Part shown: positions 22,732 through 33,989 of the stretch, in pieces
Layout of the letters: every line of letters begins with the position of its first letter
Numbering within the stretch: position 1 is the first letter of the stretch
DNA from: Euborellia annulipes
Taxonomy: Eukaryota > Arthropoda > Insecta > Dermaptera > Anisolabididae
Assembly (NCBI GenBank): GCA_023213315.1
Contig: JAKCPI010025583.1
Coordinates: 62,001 to 126,000 of the forward strand
DNA length: 64,000 nt
Direction: 5' to 3'
Position numbers and translations under genes: made by a program
Notes under the pieces: generated by a model
Told to the model about the DNA's origin: nothing
The model's input: the letters and a program-made list of their open reading frames with translations, nothing else
The model's database searches: none

Positions 22732-25070
22732 TTACATAGCAGAGGAATTTACAATAAAAAAGTCTTCCAGTGAGTAGATGGTTTTTCCAATTAAATGTCT
22801 CTTCAGTCTTTTTTTGAAGATGTCTTGATTAACAGCTTCCTTTATTTGCCTTGGGAGCATATTAAATATTTTAGGTCCCACTGCTTCTGCCGATTTATCT
22901 CCCAACACCAGCCTCGTTCTTGGGGCCCTTAGATCTCTGGATCCTCTTGTGTCATGTTCGTGTAAATCCTCTCCGACAACAAATGCACTCCTATGCCGGT
23001 AGGTTCTGACACAGATTTCAAAGATGTAGAGAGCCGGCACTGTGAGAATCCCATATTTTCCAAAAAGCTCCCTGCAGCTTTCCCGGGAACTAATCCCAGC
23101 CAGACATCTTAGAATTTTCTTCTGGGCCAGGAAAACATTCCCTGCCCCAGAGGAGGCTCCCCATAACGTCACCCCATATCTCACTCTAGATTCCACCTCC
23201 GAGAAATAAAATATCTTCATCTGGTCCGTATTCAGGAAATATTTAATTTGCCTTATTTGGTAGCATATTTTATTTAGGTTTTTTACTAGATTATTACAGT
23301 GATATTCCCATGTAAGGTGTTCATCAATCGTGATTCCAAGATATGAAATACTGTCTGTGGTCACGATCCACCTGTTCTTTGGAGATTTCAATTTGTTCAT
23401 AGTTTATTTTTTTATTGTGTTTAGTGTGGAATCTGATGTATTTTGTTTTATTTTTGTTTAGATATAGACAATTTTGACCAAACCATCCAGTGAGGGTGTC
23501 TATTGTGGTGTTACATTTATTTAAAAGTCTCTGTTCATTTTTTTCCCCTATTATCACAGTAGTGTCATCTGCATATAGTGAGATCAAGCATCCGCTATTC
23601 TCCATCACACTAATAAGTTCATTCACGTATATAGAGAACAGTATGGGTGCCATTACTGTTCCTTGTGGTACACCTACATTTATTTTTAGTTGACTGGAAT
23701 TGATAACTTCAGCCGTATTATTATGGTTAGTACATATGTTTACAAACTGTCTTCTATCTTTCAGAAAGCTTGCTATCCAGTTAAGGGGAATTCCTCTAAT
23801 TCCAATATATTCAAGTTTTATTTTAAGAAGTTCATGATCGACACAATCAAAAGCCTTACTTAGATCACAAAAAAGGCCAACAGGTTGTTCTCCGCCCTCC
23901 ATAAGGTCAATTATATTTCTTGTTAAATACTGGATAGCATCACTAGTGCTGCTTCCTTCCCTGAAACCAAACTGATTATTGCTCAAGACATGAGTCCTGG
24001 AGATGAAATCCTCCAGTCTAGACAAAAAACAATATTCAAAGAGTTTTGAGAACACTGACGTCAGGCTGATAGGTCTGTAGTTATCCATCATTAGTTTATC
24101 TCCTTTCTTAAAAATTGGAGTAATTTTATTAATTTTAAGTGTCTCGGGAAATGAACCCTTTTCAAACGAGAGATTAATGAGATGGGTTATGGGTTTAATT
24201 ATATAGATCGCTATTTTTTTAATTAAAAAATTTGGTATATCATCTGGCCCAGACGATTTTTTATTTTTAAGCCTTTTATTGATCATATTAAACATTTCAA
24301 TTTCAGTAAAGGGAAAGAGGAAGAAATTCATTTGTTGAGTTGTTTTCGGTTTAATATTTAGTCTTGGAAGGTTTTTCGGAATTTTATCAATAATTTCAAG
24401 GGGCACTTCTTTAAAGAAACAGTTAAAACAGTCCGCGATCATCTGTGGATCTTCGATCTCCAGTCCATCCTTTTTTATTTTAGGAACATCATATGAGACT
24501 TTATCGGCATTAGAATTTGTTAGAGATTTTATAGTATTCCATGTTTCTTTTCCCATGTTTTTTGCAGTGAGTATCCTTCTTTGTAAAAATGATTTTTTCG
24601 TAGATATTATAAGGGAGGTATGACTTTTTTTTTTCCTCTTTGTATCTTTCAGTTAATGAAGGATCTCTTAATTTCATCTGGAAGAGGTCTTTTAAGCTTG
24701 TACTAGATTTTCTTATGTCATTGTTCACCCAGGACTTTTTATTTTTTATTTTGATCTTTTGACGTGGGAAACAGGATTCAAATAGAGTTCTGAATGTATC
24801 ATAGAACTGATTGAATGCCTTATCCATCTCCATTTCTTCATAGATATGCTCCCAAGTTTCCTCTGACAAAAAGTTGCGAAATGCATCTATTGATCTCTCC
24901 GGATATAATCTTTGGATCCTATATAAATTTTCCTCTTTGGATTTATAATTCCGAAGACCCGTTTCTATAAATATACCGCTGTGATCCGAAAAATAGGTCT
25001 GTTGCACTTCATATTTTGCTGACTCCAAATTGGTATAAATGTGATCTAATATATAATTTTTGATTTTCAA
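22732..25070 (-). pseudogene. Jockey/CR1-like LINE, 5'-truncated
   Basis: Three minus-strand frames follow each other. 25070-24510 starts with the end of an endonuclease (YFSDHSGIFIE) and the linker. 24556-23324 has reverse transcriptase motifs: KKSSGPDDIPNFLIKK, NYRPISLTSVFSKLFEY, NNQFGFREGSSTSDAI, GLFCDLSKAFDCVDH, VGVPQGTVMAPILF and SLYADDTTV (YADD at 23564-23575). 23400-22732 has the C-terminal domain ending in NSSAM. Both RT catalytic sites are intact. Two frame changes and loss of most of the endonuclease and of ORF1 make this copy inactive. It lies between host exon pieces of the same strand, and its 3' end was captured by the 502-bp array. Confidence 0.88.
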
Positions 25071-25308
25071 TCAAAACGTTCGCTCATGCTGACATTAGTC
25101 CCCCGCTTCTCTGAATTAGAAATTATTTTTAACACATTGGTTGACACGGGCCCTCCGAAAAATCATTTTTTTTGTACTGATGATGACCAGGCGTGATGCC
25201 GGTCGAGATATTTACGAATTAAATTGATGTGAGAGGCGTCCATTAACGGCTGGTTTTATTCTCCGGTTCCTTCTAAAAAACACTTTTTTCCCATTCACAC
25301 ACGCATAC
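25071..25308. other. non-coding stretch left of a small element
   Basis: Includes GGCGAGATATTT-like and GCCGGTCGAGATATTTACG sequence near 25199. No gene recognised. Confidence 0.35.
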
Positions 25309-25501
25309 ACCAGGGACGTATATAAGGGAGGAGGGGGCCCGCCCCCCCCCCCAAAAAAAAAAAAAAAAAATTTCAAAAACCCCGCAGTGCGAAAAAAATA
25401 TAGCCCTGGAAAAAAATTTTTCATCAGGGTGAAAAAATTTGGTTCCGCAAAAACAAAATTTTTCGCAATTTTTCTTTAAAAAAAAATTTGTATACGCCAT
25501 T
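25309..25501. mobile_element. probable short hAT-type element
   Basis: Ends CAGGGACGTATATA and the complement of CAATGGCGTATACA, which are similar inverted termini. It has C-run and A-run interior like the other short hAT elements here. Flanks GCATACAC and GTATGAGT match poorly, so the target duplication is not proven. Confidence 0.5.
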
Positions 25502-25636
25502 GGTATGAGTAAAAATTGCTTATTAGATGCTTTTTTTCAACTTTTATGCTTATTTAACAACTTATTATTCAAGATTTTTATGCTTTTTTAAGCACTTTTT
25601 TTCCATTTTTTTTATGCTTTTTTGTCCGGTCTCTAG
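25502..25636. other. T-rich non-coding stretch next to the host exon
   Basis: Repeated TTTTATGCTTATTTAA-like words. The host exon frame runs into this without a clear donor. Confidence 0.35.
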
Positions 25637-25961
25637 TAATCAGCAATGCTCTAACAGCCAAGCAACCATATTCTTGACTCTTGGTTTGTTCTGATGTTAT
25701 ATGTCGAAGCGCATGTGTTATCCAAAATAAGCTATCATTAAGAATAGCATGTCGAGGGAAGACAGCGGAATACTTTGCAAAGAGAACACAGTTTAGCGGA
25801 TATACTTCTAGAAAGTCATTAAAAGATGTATGTATACATTTTACATATGAAATAAATATTTCATATTCCTGACTCAACTCAATTTTGGTATCGGTGGATA
25901 TTAAAATCCCATGGCCAAGTTCAATTAATAATTCGAAAGAGATATTGAGTTGATCTGAGTC
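25637..25961 (-). pseudogene. host gene exon, downstream half, split by a hAT-like element
   Basis: Minus-strand open frame with DQLNISFELLIELGHGILIS, SQEYEIFISYVKCIHTSFND, VLFAKYSAVFPRHAIL and CLAVRALLI. Helical and with no transposon motifs. Its 5' edge lies at the target duplication of the element at 25962-27740, and it continues in frame from the piece at 27749-27930. It probably belongs to the same gene as the exon at 19721-20295, from orientation and composition. No family recognised. The 3' end has no clear donor, so the boundary is approximate. Confidence 0.55.
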
Positions 25962-27740
25962 CACTAGCGGTCCCAGGGGGGGGCCCAGAGGGGCCCGGCC
26001 CCCCCCCCCCCCTTTGGACAGACAAAAATTCAAAAGTTTTATTTAATATTTTAAAACTAAACAAAAAAATTATAAATTTTTCACGTCTCAGGGTATCTAA
26101 AAACGCAAATTTCAATGCCTCATTTTCAAAAATTTTTCCATACCCCTTCAAAATTTGTAAAAATTTTAAATTCGTCAAAAATCGATTTTTTTTTCTCGTT
26201 ATGGTAAAATTTTAGACTAGAAAAAATACGTTTTTCAAATTTTCAACCCTTAAAAATTTTTTTTGAGCTCATCTTTGGAGAGGTCTTTTAAAACATGAGA
26301 AACTAAAATATTGTCATATAGTAGGGGATCCGAAGAGAGGTCGATTTGCACCAGCTGTTTATTGGATGAAACGTATTTTACATGAAATTTAATATGTTAA
26401 ATAATATACCTTGAATAGGTTGCCTGAAAAATTCCTGTGCAAACTATAATTAATTACAAATCTCTTAATACTAATTTAAAAATATATTTTTTTTTTTTTT
26501 CAAAATTACACAATAAAGATAATTTTATCACGAATCCAATGATGTACGGTTGCCTGCGGAAAACCTGTGCTGAATCCCAGTTGCTGCGGTTACTTTACAG
26601 ATGCACTTTTTCGTTTTTTTTAGATTTTCTCAAAATTTTCTCTTACGATTTTGATTAAAATTCAAAAAACAAATATTTTTTAGACTCTCCTTAAAATAAA
26701 TGTATATTCTCATTATCGGGTTGAAAACTTTTGAAGAACACTTTAATTTACTCTTGTACTTCATAGGAAAGACAGGAGAAATGGTTGCCATGGTACACAA
26801 GTTTCGATTACCTAAGAAGAATCGAAAATTATGTCCTGTGCTTCTCACACCAGATTTGTTTGTGTCGACATATTTTTAATTTCTGACAGTACGGTACATT
26901 CGAATTCAAGATGTAAAATTTGGCTTAAATAAAAATGCCTGGACCCTAATATATATAAATTCATAAATAACGGTTATCGTAAATGTCTTATATGGCCTGA
27001 GCTGCCGTAAAGACAGTGTGAATGTGTGTGTGAGTGTGAGTGTGAATGAGAAAAAAGTGTGAATGTTTTTAAATTAAAAAAAAAGATGTAAAATTTATAA
27101 GTATAGGAAAATATTTATATTTTGTTACCATGCCAACCATTTCTTCTCTTTCCTATGAAGTACAAAAGTAAATTAAAGTGTTCTTCAAAAGTTTTCAACC
27201 CGATAATGAGAATATACATTTATTTTAAGGAGAGTCTAAAAAATAATTGTTTTTTGAATTTTAATCAAAATCGTAAGAGGAAATTTTGAGAAAATCTAAA
27301 AAAAACCGAACAAGTGCATCTGTAAAGTAACCGCAGCAACCGGGATTCAGCACAGGTTTTCCGCAGGCAACCATACATCATTGGATTCGTGATAAAATTA
27401 TCTTTATTGTGCAATTTTGAAAAAAAAATTAGTTTTTAAATATTCTATTCACGATATATTATTTAACATATTAGATTTCATGTAAAATACGTGCAAATCG
27501 ACCTCTCTTCGGATTTAGACCAACACGAGGTCGAAAAAAAAATTAGTCGGATTTTTGCGCCACCCTATTCTTTACCTTCCCTACATCATAAATTTTGGGC
27601 CATTGGCTACCAAACTAGGTGAAATAAATATATAAAATAGGTCTAAATGGCCTTCGCTGCCAAAAAAAGAGCTTAAATGAATAAAAAAAAAAAAAAAAAA
27701 ATTGGGCCCCCCCCTTGACAAAATCCTGGGACCGCCACTG
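25962..27740. mobile_element. 1.8-kb hAT-type element inserted in a host exon
   Basis: Left end CACTAGCGGTCCCAGG and right end the complement of CAGTGGCGGTCCCAGG, flanked by a perfect 8-bp duplication TCTGAGTC (25954-25961, 27741-27748). Inside lie two opposed copies of R2-like sequence (about 26210-26900 and 27070-27540), forming a long palindrome. One arm reads CTGCGGAAAACCTGTGCTG and the other its complement. No transposase is present. Confidence 0.88.
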
Positions 27741-27748
27741 TCTGAGTC

Positions 27749-27930
27749 CAAATGATTATTTTTATATATAGGTAATATTTTAAATATCTTTTGAATATAA
27801 GATTGAAGAAACACTTTCTCTGGTAGTTTTTTGTCTATTAATAATTTAACAATCTTGAGCCATATCGGAATAGTTTGTTCATCAAACACTTGAATATTAA
27901 TCAGGCCACCGTAGAGTCTTTGCATATGTG
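27749..27930 (-). pseudogene. host gene exon, upstream half, split by a hAT-like element
   Basis: Minus-strand frame with MQRLYGGLINIQVFDEQTIP, WLKIVKLLIDKKLPEKVF and FKILPIYKNNHLDSD, again helical. If the element and one copy of its duplication are disregarded, this frame is the same as that of 25637-25961. The 5' edge near 27930 is not certain. It may be a splice acceptor after ATATGCAAAG or an edge of another insertion. The insertion in an exon should have broken the gene unless this is a pseudogene or duplicate. Confidence 0.55.
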
Positions 27931-27988
27931 AGTATGTGAAATATTTTGTTCATAATAATTGTTTAATAAAACGTTTGTTGTGGCCGCA

Positions 27989-28029
27989 GGTCCCGAGGAA
28001 GAGCGTGATTGGCGCTCGAAATGTCGACA
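27989..28029 (+). ncRNA. hammerhead-ribozyme-like motif (degenerate)
   Basis: GGTC, then CCGAGGA, then stem GAGCG/CGCTC with loop, then GAAATGTCGAC. Same layout as the motif at 12298, including the U4-to-C change. It lies just beyond the host exon edge and may mark an old Penelope-type or retrozyme insertion. Confidence 0.4.
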
Positions 28030-30361
28030 GAAAAAATTGTTTTTTATTATTTCCTTTGGCTGACTCCACTCCAACAGCAATAGTTAAAAGTATAAATTTT
28101 AATAAAGTTATGGAAAAAATAGCGATCGAGATTAACTTTCAATTTGGTTTATGTGTGTCCTTTTATTAATTCTATTTATTTAAATTTCAATTAAATTATT
28201 ATAAATGATGTGTCCTTTTCTTTAGATAAAATAATTTCAATGAAATTTGGATGTTTAAAAAAATTAATTAACTTAATCGAAAAAAATGTATTGCCGTGTT
28301 CCTTTGTATTTAAATCAATTATTACTATTGAACAAACTAGCCTGAGAAATTCACTTTTTGCGACCGAAAAGTCTTTGAAATTACCTTAACTAAACTATTA
28401 AATTATTATTATTCGGTCCAATTAATTATAGTTTTAAATTTTTTAAAGTTAATTTTATATTATTTACTTTAAAAGGTTATTGTTCAATTTATTATTTAAA
28501 AAAATGCTATTTCGCAAGAAAATCGGGTGATTGTGAGCTTACTGTTGGAGTGTGTCTCGACGAATGCAGCAATCTTGTAGACCGAAATGTCGTTTTATAA
28601 GAAAGTCGATCTCGGCGATAGGATGTCAAAGCTCGGTGTAGGAAGTCAGACTCGGCGATAGGATGTCAGCTCGCAGGCCAATTTTGTGTTTTATAGTGTA
28701 GTTTTTTTTTTTTTTAATAAATTTAATTTTTGTTGTATTTGTTTCAATTTCTTCTGTCTTCTATAATAATTGTTGAATTTTATTTTGGTTTATTTGATAG
28801 ATTGATTGTTTAATTTTTTATATTATTATTATTTTTTTTTTTTTGTTATTTTTTGTTTGTGAGGTTTTGATAATGTGGTCTGTTTGATAATCTGGGCTCC
28901 CGAGTCCTTCGTTCCTTGTGTCATATAGTTCAAATTATCTCGCCTGACGTCAATCTCGTCATTTGTCCTTCTGATCCGAGTTCCAGCAGCAACCCAATTT
29001 TTAATGTCTCTGAACTTTTGACTTGTTAGTTATTTAAATGCTCATACCACTCGACTTTTAATGTCAAATAACAAATTTTGAATCCTTTAATTCTAAATCA
29101 CTTTCACCTTTTAGAAAATTAGTTTATCTTTGATTTTCTTGCCAATTTAATTAAAAATATGATTTTCTGAAAATTAGTATACTCTTTTCATTTTCCGTTT
29201 AAATAATTTATTTTAAAAATTTCTCAGAATTTATTACTTAAATGATTTTTTCCTATGGACCATTATTCAGTGTTGGTTCAATATATATTTTTTAATTTAA
29301 TTTAAAAATTGTTTTTTGATTTCTTTCTTTTTTTTTTTTTGTTTATTCATTAAAAACAAAACATAATTAATTGCAATTAGTCACTGTGTCACTAGTATCA
29401 AACAAGTAATATAATTTGCAAAACATGACCATTTAAAAATTAGTAATTTTGTTAACAAAAAAAAAAAATTAATTATATAAAAAATTCATATTTCTCCGTT
29501 TCATACTAAAAAAAAAAAAAACGTGCTTGATTACAAATATAATTTAATTGTCTATTATGAAAGAAAAGATTAAAAAAAAAAACCTCGAGTTTTTATGAAA
29601 AATCTTTAATATCTATGTAGGTATATTATAAATTCATGGAGATAATTTCAACTAGGAACCTCTAATCTCTCATCATGAGCTTCTAGTTTTATTCGTCGTC
29701 GTTAGCCACAAAGCTCACAAACTTAAGTAAATTTAGACGAAAATAATAATTACTATTTCATATCTAGAACATCTCAAATTAATTAGGTCACTCATCTAAC
29801 TCAGCGTAATAAATTAATAAAATAAATATTAAAAATATTATTTTTTTTTCTTGCTTTAAAAAAATTGAAGAAAAAAAAAAAAAAAAAAAAAAAAAAAAAC
29901 ACCTTAAAATTTTTTGCCGGCTTTAGAATGAATTCTTAATCTTTTAATTTCTTTTACGCCCAACGGAGTGATAAAAAATAGTAATAAAATTCATAGTTAA
30001 AAAAAATAAAAATAAATGCAGAGACAAAAATTTACATTTTAAAATGATGAAAATTGAAATGTTTAAAATATTCTCTATAAATAATAAGAAGCTAATAATT
30101 AATATCAAAAACCATAATTTTGCAATAATATGAAAATTTAAATAATACCAGCCCGTTCACTTTTTGTGAATTCACAAATGGCAACCTCAGGCTACCCGAA
30201 TTTTATCTTTCCAAAAATTACACAGGCCTGGGTTTTTCGAATTTTTAAAAATTATCTTAACTTTATATTTATATCTTGAGTCGAATGGCTGTAGATATTC
30301 AATTGGAAAAGGAAATGGGAGCCTCCCCGGGAACAGCAGCCAGGATAAATAAAAACTTTCA
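28030..30361. other. AT-rich non-coding stretch
   Basis: Only weak structure. CTCGGCGATAGGATGTCA recurs near 28610-28665 as an imperfect minisatellite. A ~30-base A-run lies at 29870-29900. No gene recognised. Confidence 0.5.
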
Positions 30362-30820
30362 ATTTCGTTGCTAACGTTTCGTGTGCTAGTCGCACTCATC
30401 CTCAGGGCACGCAAAATAGTCAAAATTTAGTACATGTAAGAAAAATTGTCCAAATTTAGTACATGTACTAAACAAACAACCACAATTTTTAGTACATGTA
30501 CTGTATTTTGACAATTTTTCTTACATGTACTAAACAAACAAAAAATTGTCCAAATTTAATTGTAGTTGTTGGGGTACGCAAAGAAAGTTTGCGTACGTCA
30601 AAATTTAGTACATGTACGCAAAATTGTCAAAATTTAGCACATGTACTAAAAATTGTAGTTGTTTTTTTAGTACATGTACTAAATTTTAAAAATTTTGCAT
30701 ACGTTATTTAGTACATGTACTAAAAATTGTAGTTGTTTTTTTAGTACAAGTACTAAATTTTGACAATTTTGCGTGCACTGAGCATGAGTGCGACTAGCAC
30801 CCGAAACGTCGGCAACGAAA
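30362..30820. mobile_element. inverted-repeat unit with two hammerhead-like motifs and GTACATGTAC palindromes
   Basis: The ends are inverted copies of about 56 bp (30362-30417 and 30764-30819). Each contains a hammerhead-like box set: CTGAGGA...GAAACGTT on the minus strand at 30367-30415, and CTGAGCA...GAAACGTC on the plus strand at 30774-30815. Between them TTTAGTACATGTACTAAA or a close variant occurs about nine times, along with the word ATTGTAGTTG. No coding content. It looks like a fold-back mobile element or retrozyme derivative. Confidence 0.6.
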
Positions 30821-32670
30821 TATAAAGTTTATATTTATATTATAAATATGACCATGATTTTTTTTCTATCACGTAATGTTTTTCTACAAAATGTAAAGAA
30901 AAATTAGGTAAAATAATGCAATTTCATAAATGTTGCATGAAACTCAAACTTTATTTACTTTTCATAAAATTACTTTAAAAAAAAATCAGCGAATTCAACA
31001 CCATTTACTGTATGATATGACCGAACTGTGTGTTTTTTCGTCTTCATGATGCCTCTGTCTTGTTGAAACTCTTTTTACCGCTTTCTCGTTTGTAGATTTT
31101 GTCCGGTAACTCCCTCTTCAGCATCCAACAGCAGTCAGCAATCATATTAATTATAATGTTCCATCCTCCTTGGTATCACTTCTTTAACATCTACAAAAAC
31201 TGTACGTGATGGAATTTTTTCATTATTTTTCCTGAATTTAGCAAATACATAAGAAACACCCTTTAGATGCCAAACGATTTTTACACCGTAGGCTGTGTTA
31301 TTCATTCGTGAAAATCTGTTAATAAATAAGTAAATTTCAACTCAGTTAAGAAGAGACTATAATTAAAGTACTCAAAGTTTCGTTATGAAAATCTATATTA
31401 AAGTACTAAATTTGAAAACGGGTCTTTATTAGTTACGAAATAAATTTATTTAGTAATTTTTAAACTAAAAAAAAAAAAAAATTCTTTAAATAAATAATAA
31501 TTCTCTTGGTAGTAGAATTACGTTCATTTTATTATGTTAGAGATAATAATTTATTTTTTTTAATTATAAAATCCACCTACGGTCTACAGATTACAATAGG
31601 TATATTTTATAATTTTTATAAATATGCAAATTGTTTAATATAAAAACGAAATAGATATTCCTTAAAATTAAATGATTTTTTTTTGTAAAAAAAAAAAAAA
31701 AAAAATTATCTAAAAAGTATACAAATCCAATATAAGCCAAAAATGCATTTTGATTACATATAAAAAATTTGGTTTCATATATTGAGAAACAAAAAAAAAA
31801 AAAAAAAAACATTATTTAAATTAAAAAAAAAGTTCATTAAAATAAATGTTAATTAAAGAATAATTTTTGTTCCACAAAATATACAAAATGTAATGTGTAT
31901 GTGTGTGTTTTGTGTGACCATGGTTTTAATCATCCGCAATATTAGACCGTTTGATTCATGTAACGCTTTTATACATGAATAATATTTCAGTCTAGTTAAT
32001 TTTTAGAAATTTCATTCATAAACTCCAGTAAATTAAAATCGAAGAATATTTTATCTCAAAAATTTGAATTTTTAATGTCAAAGATTTTTTTTTTTCAATA
32101 GATCTTTAGTATGAGAATGTATTGATATTTTTATTAACATTTGCTTAGTACCTATTCTATAATCCGCTTATATTGTATATTTTTCTAATTTGAATTTCTC
32201 TATCCATTGTGTCCTAATTACGTATTATACCTCTGGGCTAATGGAAATCTGCGAAATATCTTTAAAAAAAATGCACTATTTTCTTGTTAAGATTTTTTTT
32301 TAATCATACGGTACATATTTTATTATTGTTTTTTAACAAATATTTCTTTTTTGGAAGTACTGCAATTTAGCATCGTTCATTTGTTATTTACATGTTTTTA
32401 TAAATTAAAATATTCAATTTATAAACAACACATTAACTTGTATTCAGGCTATTTCAGGTTAGTAGGTTTTTTCATACAATAAGAAATTTTCGAGACATAC
32501 AGATTAATATTCAAAATCCTGAACCCATATAGTAACATACAACGGGTTCTTTGGATCTGGAAGCCTGCCTGACTCAATAAGCGCCCCGTTGTATTTTTTA
32601 TATGGGAATCGGACTTGCCAGTGTAAATTTATTATTTAACATATGTTAAGTACATGCCAACGCCATCTAT
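30821..32670. other. AT-rich non-coding stretch
   Basis: 31000-31320 is less AT-rich and may be an old element, but no frame or motif was recognised. Several A-runs of 15-20 bases lie near 31690 and 31795. Confidence 0.45.
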
Positions 32671-33226
32671 AGGGTGTCCCAAAATTTACGCAAGATTTGA
32701 ATTAAATATAAAACACATTTATTTTTCTTTAAATTATTATTTTTTTAATGAATCATAAAGTACACAGAATAGGGTTATGTATGATATAACACATCGGGCA
32801 AATGCCCTTCACGGTTGTTCTGGCACATACGCACTCTTTTGTCAACATTTTCCATGACAATTGTGCATAAATGTGGCCCAATTTCAGTAATTGAATTTCC
32901 TCCTTCAACGCACGGGTTGTTTTGGGCTTGTTGGCGTACACCTTTGATTTCAAAAAAACCCCATAAAAAGAAATCCAAAGGTGTTAAATCGCATGATCTA
33001 GGGGGGCAATTCTGATCACCGAAACGAGAGATAACACGGCCAGGAAATGTCTCATTCAGTAATTTGATTGTTTCACGGGCTGTATGGGATGTGGCACCGT
33101 CTTGTTGAATCTTGTTTTACTAACCCTAGACTGTCAGCTGTTAATTTTTTTATTTTCCAGGGTTGCCAATATTTTACTGCACAAATGGCGACAAATTGAA
33201 ATCTTGCGTAAATTTTGGGACACCCT
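32671..33226 (-). mobile_element. deleted DD41D-type mariner element
   Basis: Perfect inverted ends of about 28 bp (GGGTGTCCCAAAATTTACGC and its complement). The minus strand reads IQQDGATSHTARETIKLL with the second catalytic Asp, then CDLTPLDFFLWG with the third. In this frame 41 residues separate the two Asp, the DD41D spacing rather than the DD34D of classic mariner. The tail (KSKVYANKPKTT, then REGHLPDVLYHT) reads with one frameshift. The first half of the transposase is absent, so this is a 556-bp internal deletion. Confidence 0.8.
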
Positions 33227-33308
33227 TTATAACCATAAACTGGCATTTCTACGATATTATTTTGAAATTACCCTATTTTTTGTGAAGATTGTAAATTCTT
33301 CTTTATTT

Positions 33309-33513
33309 GTCTCTCTGGTCTTGATGTGTGTTCAAAATTTGAAAGACATAGAGATTTACATATTGAAGACAGTTCCAATGGAACCGGAAGAGTTTTATTT
33401 TCCTGTTCTCCTGAATTTAAAGATGGAGTAACTTCTGGTTCCATTGGAACTGTCTTCAATATGTAAATCTCTATGTCTTTCAAATTTTGAACACACATCA
33501 AGACCAGAGAGAC
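33309..33513. repeat. perfect 82-bp inverted repeat (hairpin)
   Basis: 33309-33390 and 33432-33513 are perfect or nearly perfect reverse complements, starting GTCTCTCTGGTCTTGATG, around a 41-bp loop. A transcript would form a very long stem. The right arm ends exactly where BEL/Pao integrase sequence begins. Confidence 0.9.
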
Positions 33514-33986
33514 TTGAAGAATACGCCACTTTATTTGCTAACATCGAAGCAATACTCAATTCAAGACCATTGTGGACAATGTCTGAAGATCCTGATGAAA
33601 ATGATATCTTAACACCAGGACACTTCCTCATTGGACGTCCTTTAATTTCGTTACCTGAACAAGATTTATCACATATTAATATAAATAGATTGAATCGTTA
33701 TCAACTCATACAACAAATCAAGCAATCCTTTTGGAAAAGATGGCACCTTGAATATCTCAACACTCTTCAACAAAGAAATAAATGGCTCAAAACTTCCTAT
33801 CAACTTCAAGTAAATGATATAGTTTTAATAAAAGACAGACAAACTATTCCCATGAAATGGAGAATGGGTCGAGTTATTGAAATATATCCAGGAGACGATG
33901 GAGTCGTAAGAGTTATAAAATTGAAGACATCAAGAGGAGATATAAAGAGGTCATCCATCGATATATGTCCACTTCCTAAAGAATAA
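33514..33986 (+). pseudogene. BEL/Pao integrase C-terminal fragment
   Basis: The plus-strand frame has NIEAILNSRPLWTMSEDPDE, LTPGHFLIGRPLISLPEQDL, FWKRWHLEYLNTLQQRNKWL and WRMGRVIEIYPGDDGVVRVI, ending PLPKE and a stop at 33986. These are the end of the integrase core and its C-terminal domain. The same domain in the complete BEL/Pao insertion at 43070-46279 has clearly different residues, so this is another lineage. The catalytic core, RT and Gag are missing, and no LTR follows. Confidence 0.85.
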
Positions 33987-33989
33987 TCC

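Noticed and set aside
31591..31812. Phe-rich minus-strand frames at 31591, 50881 and 25212
   Set aside because: Translations of A-runs.
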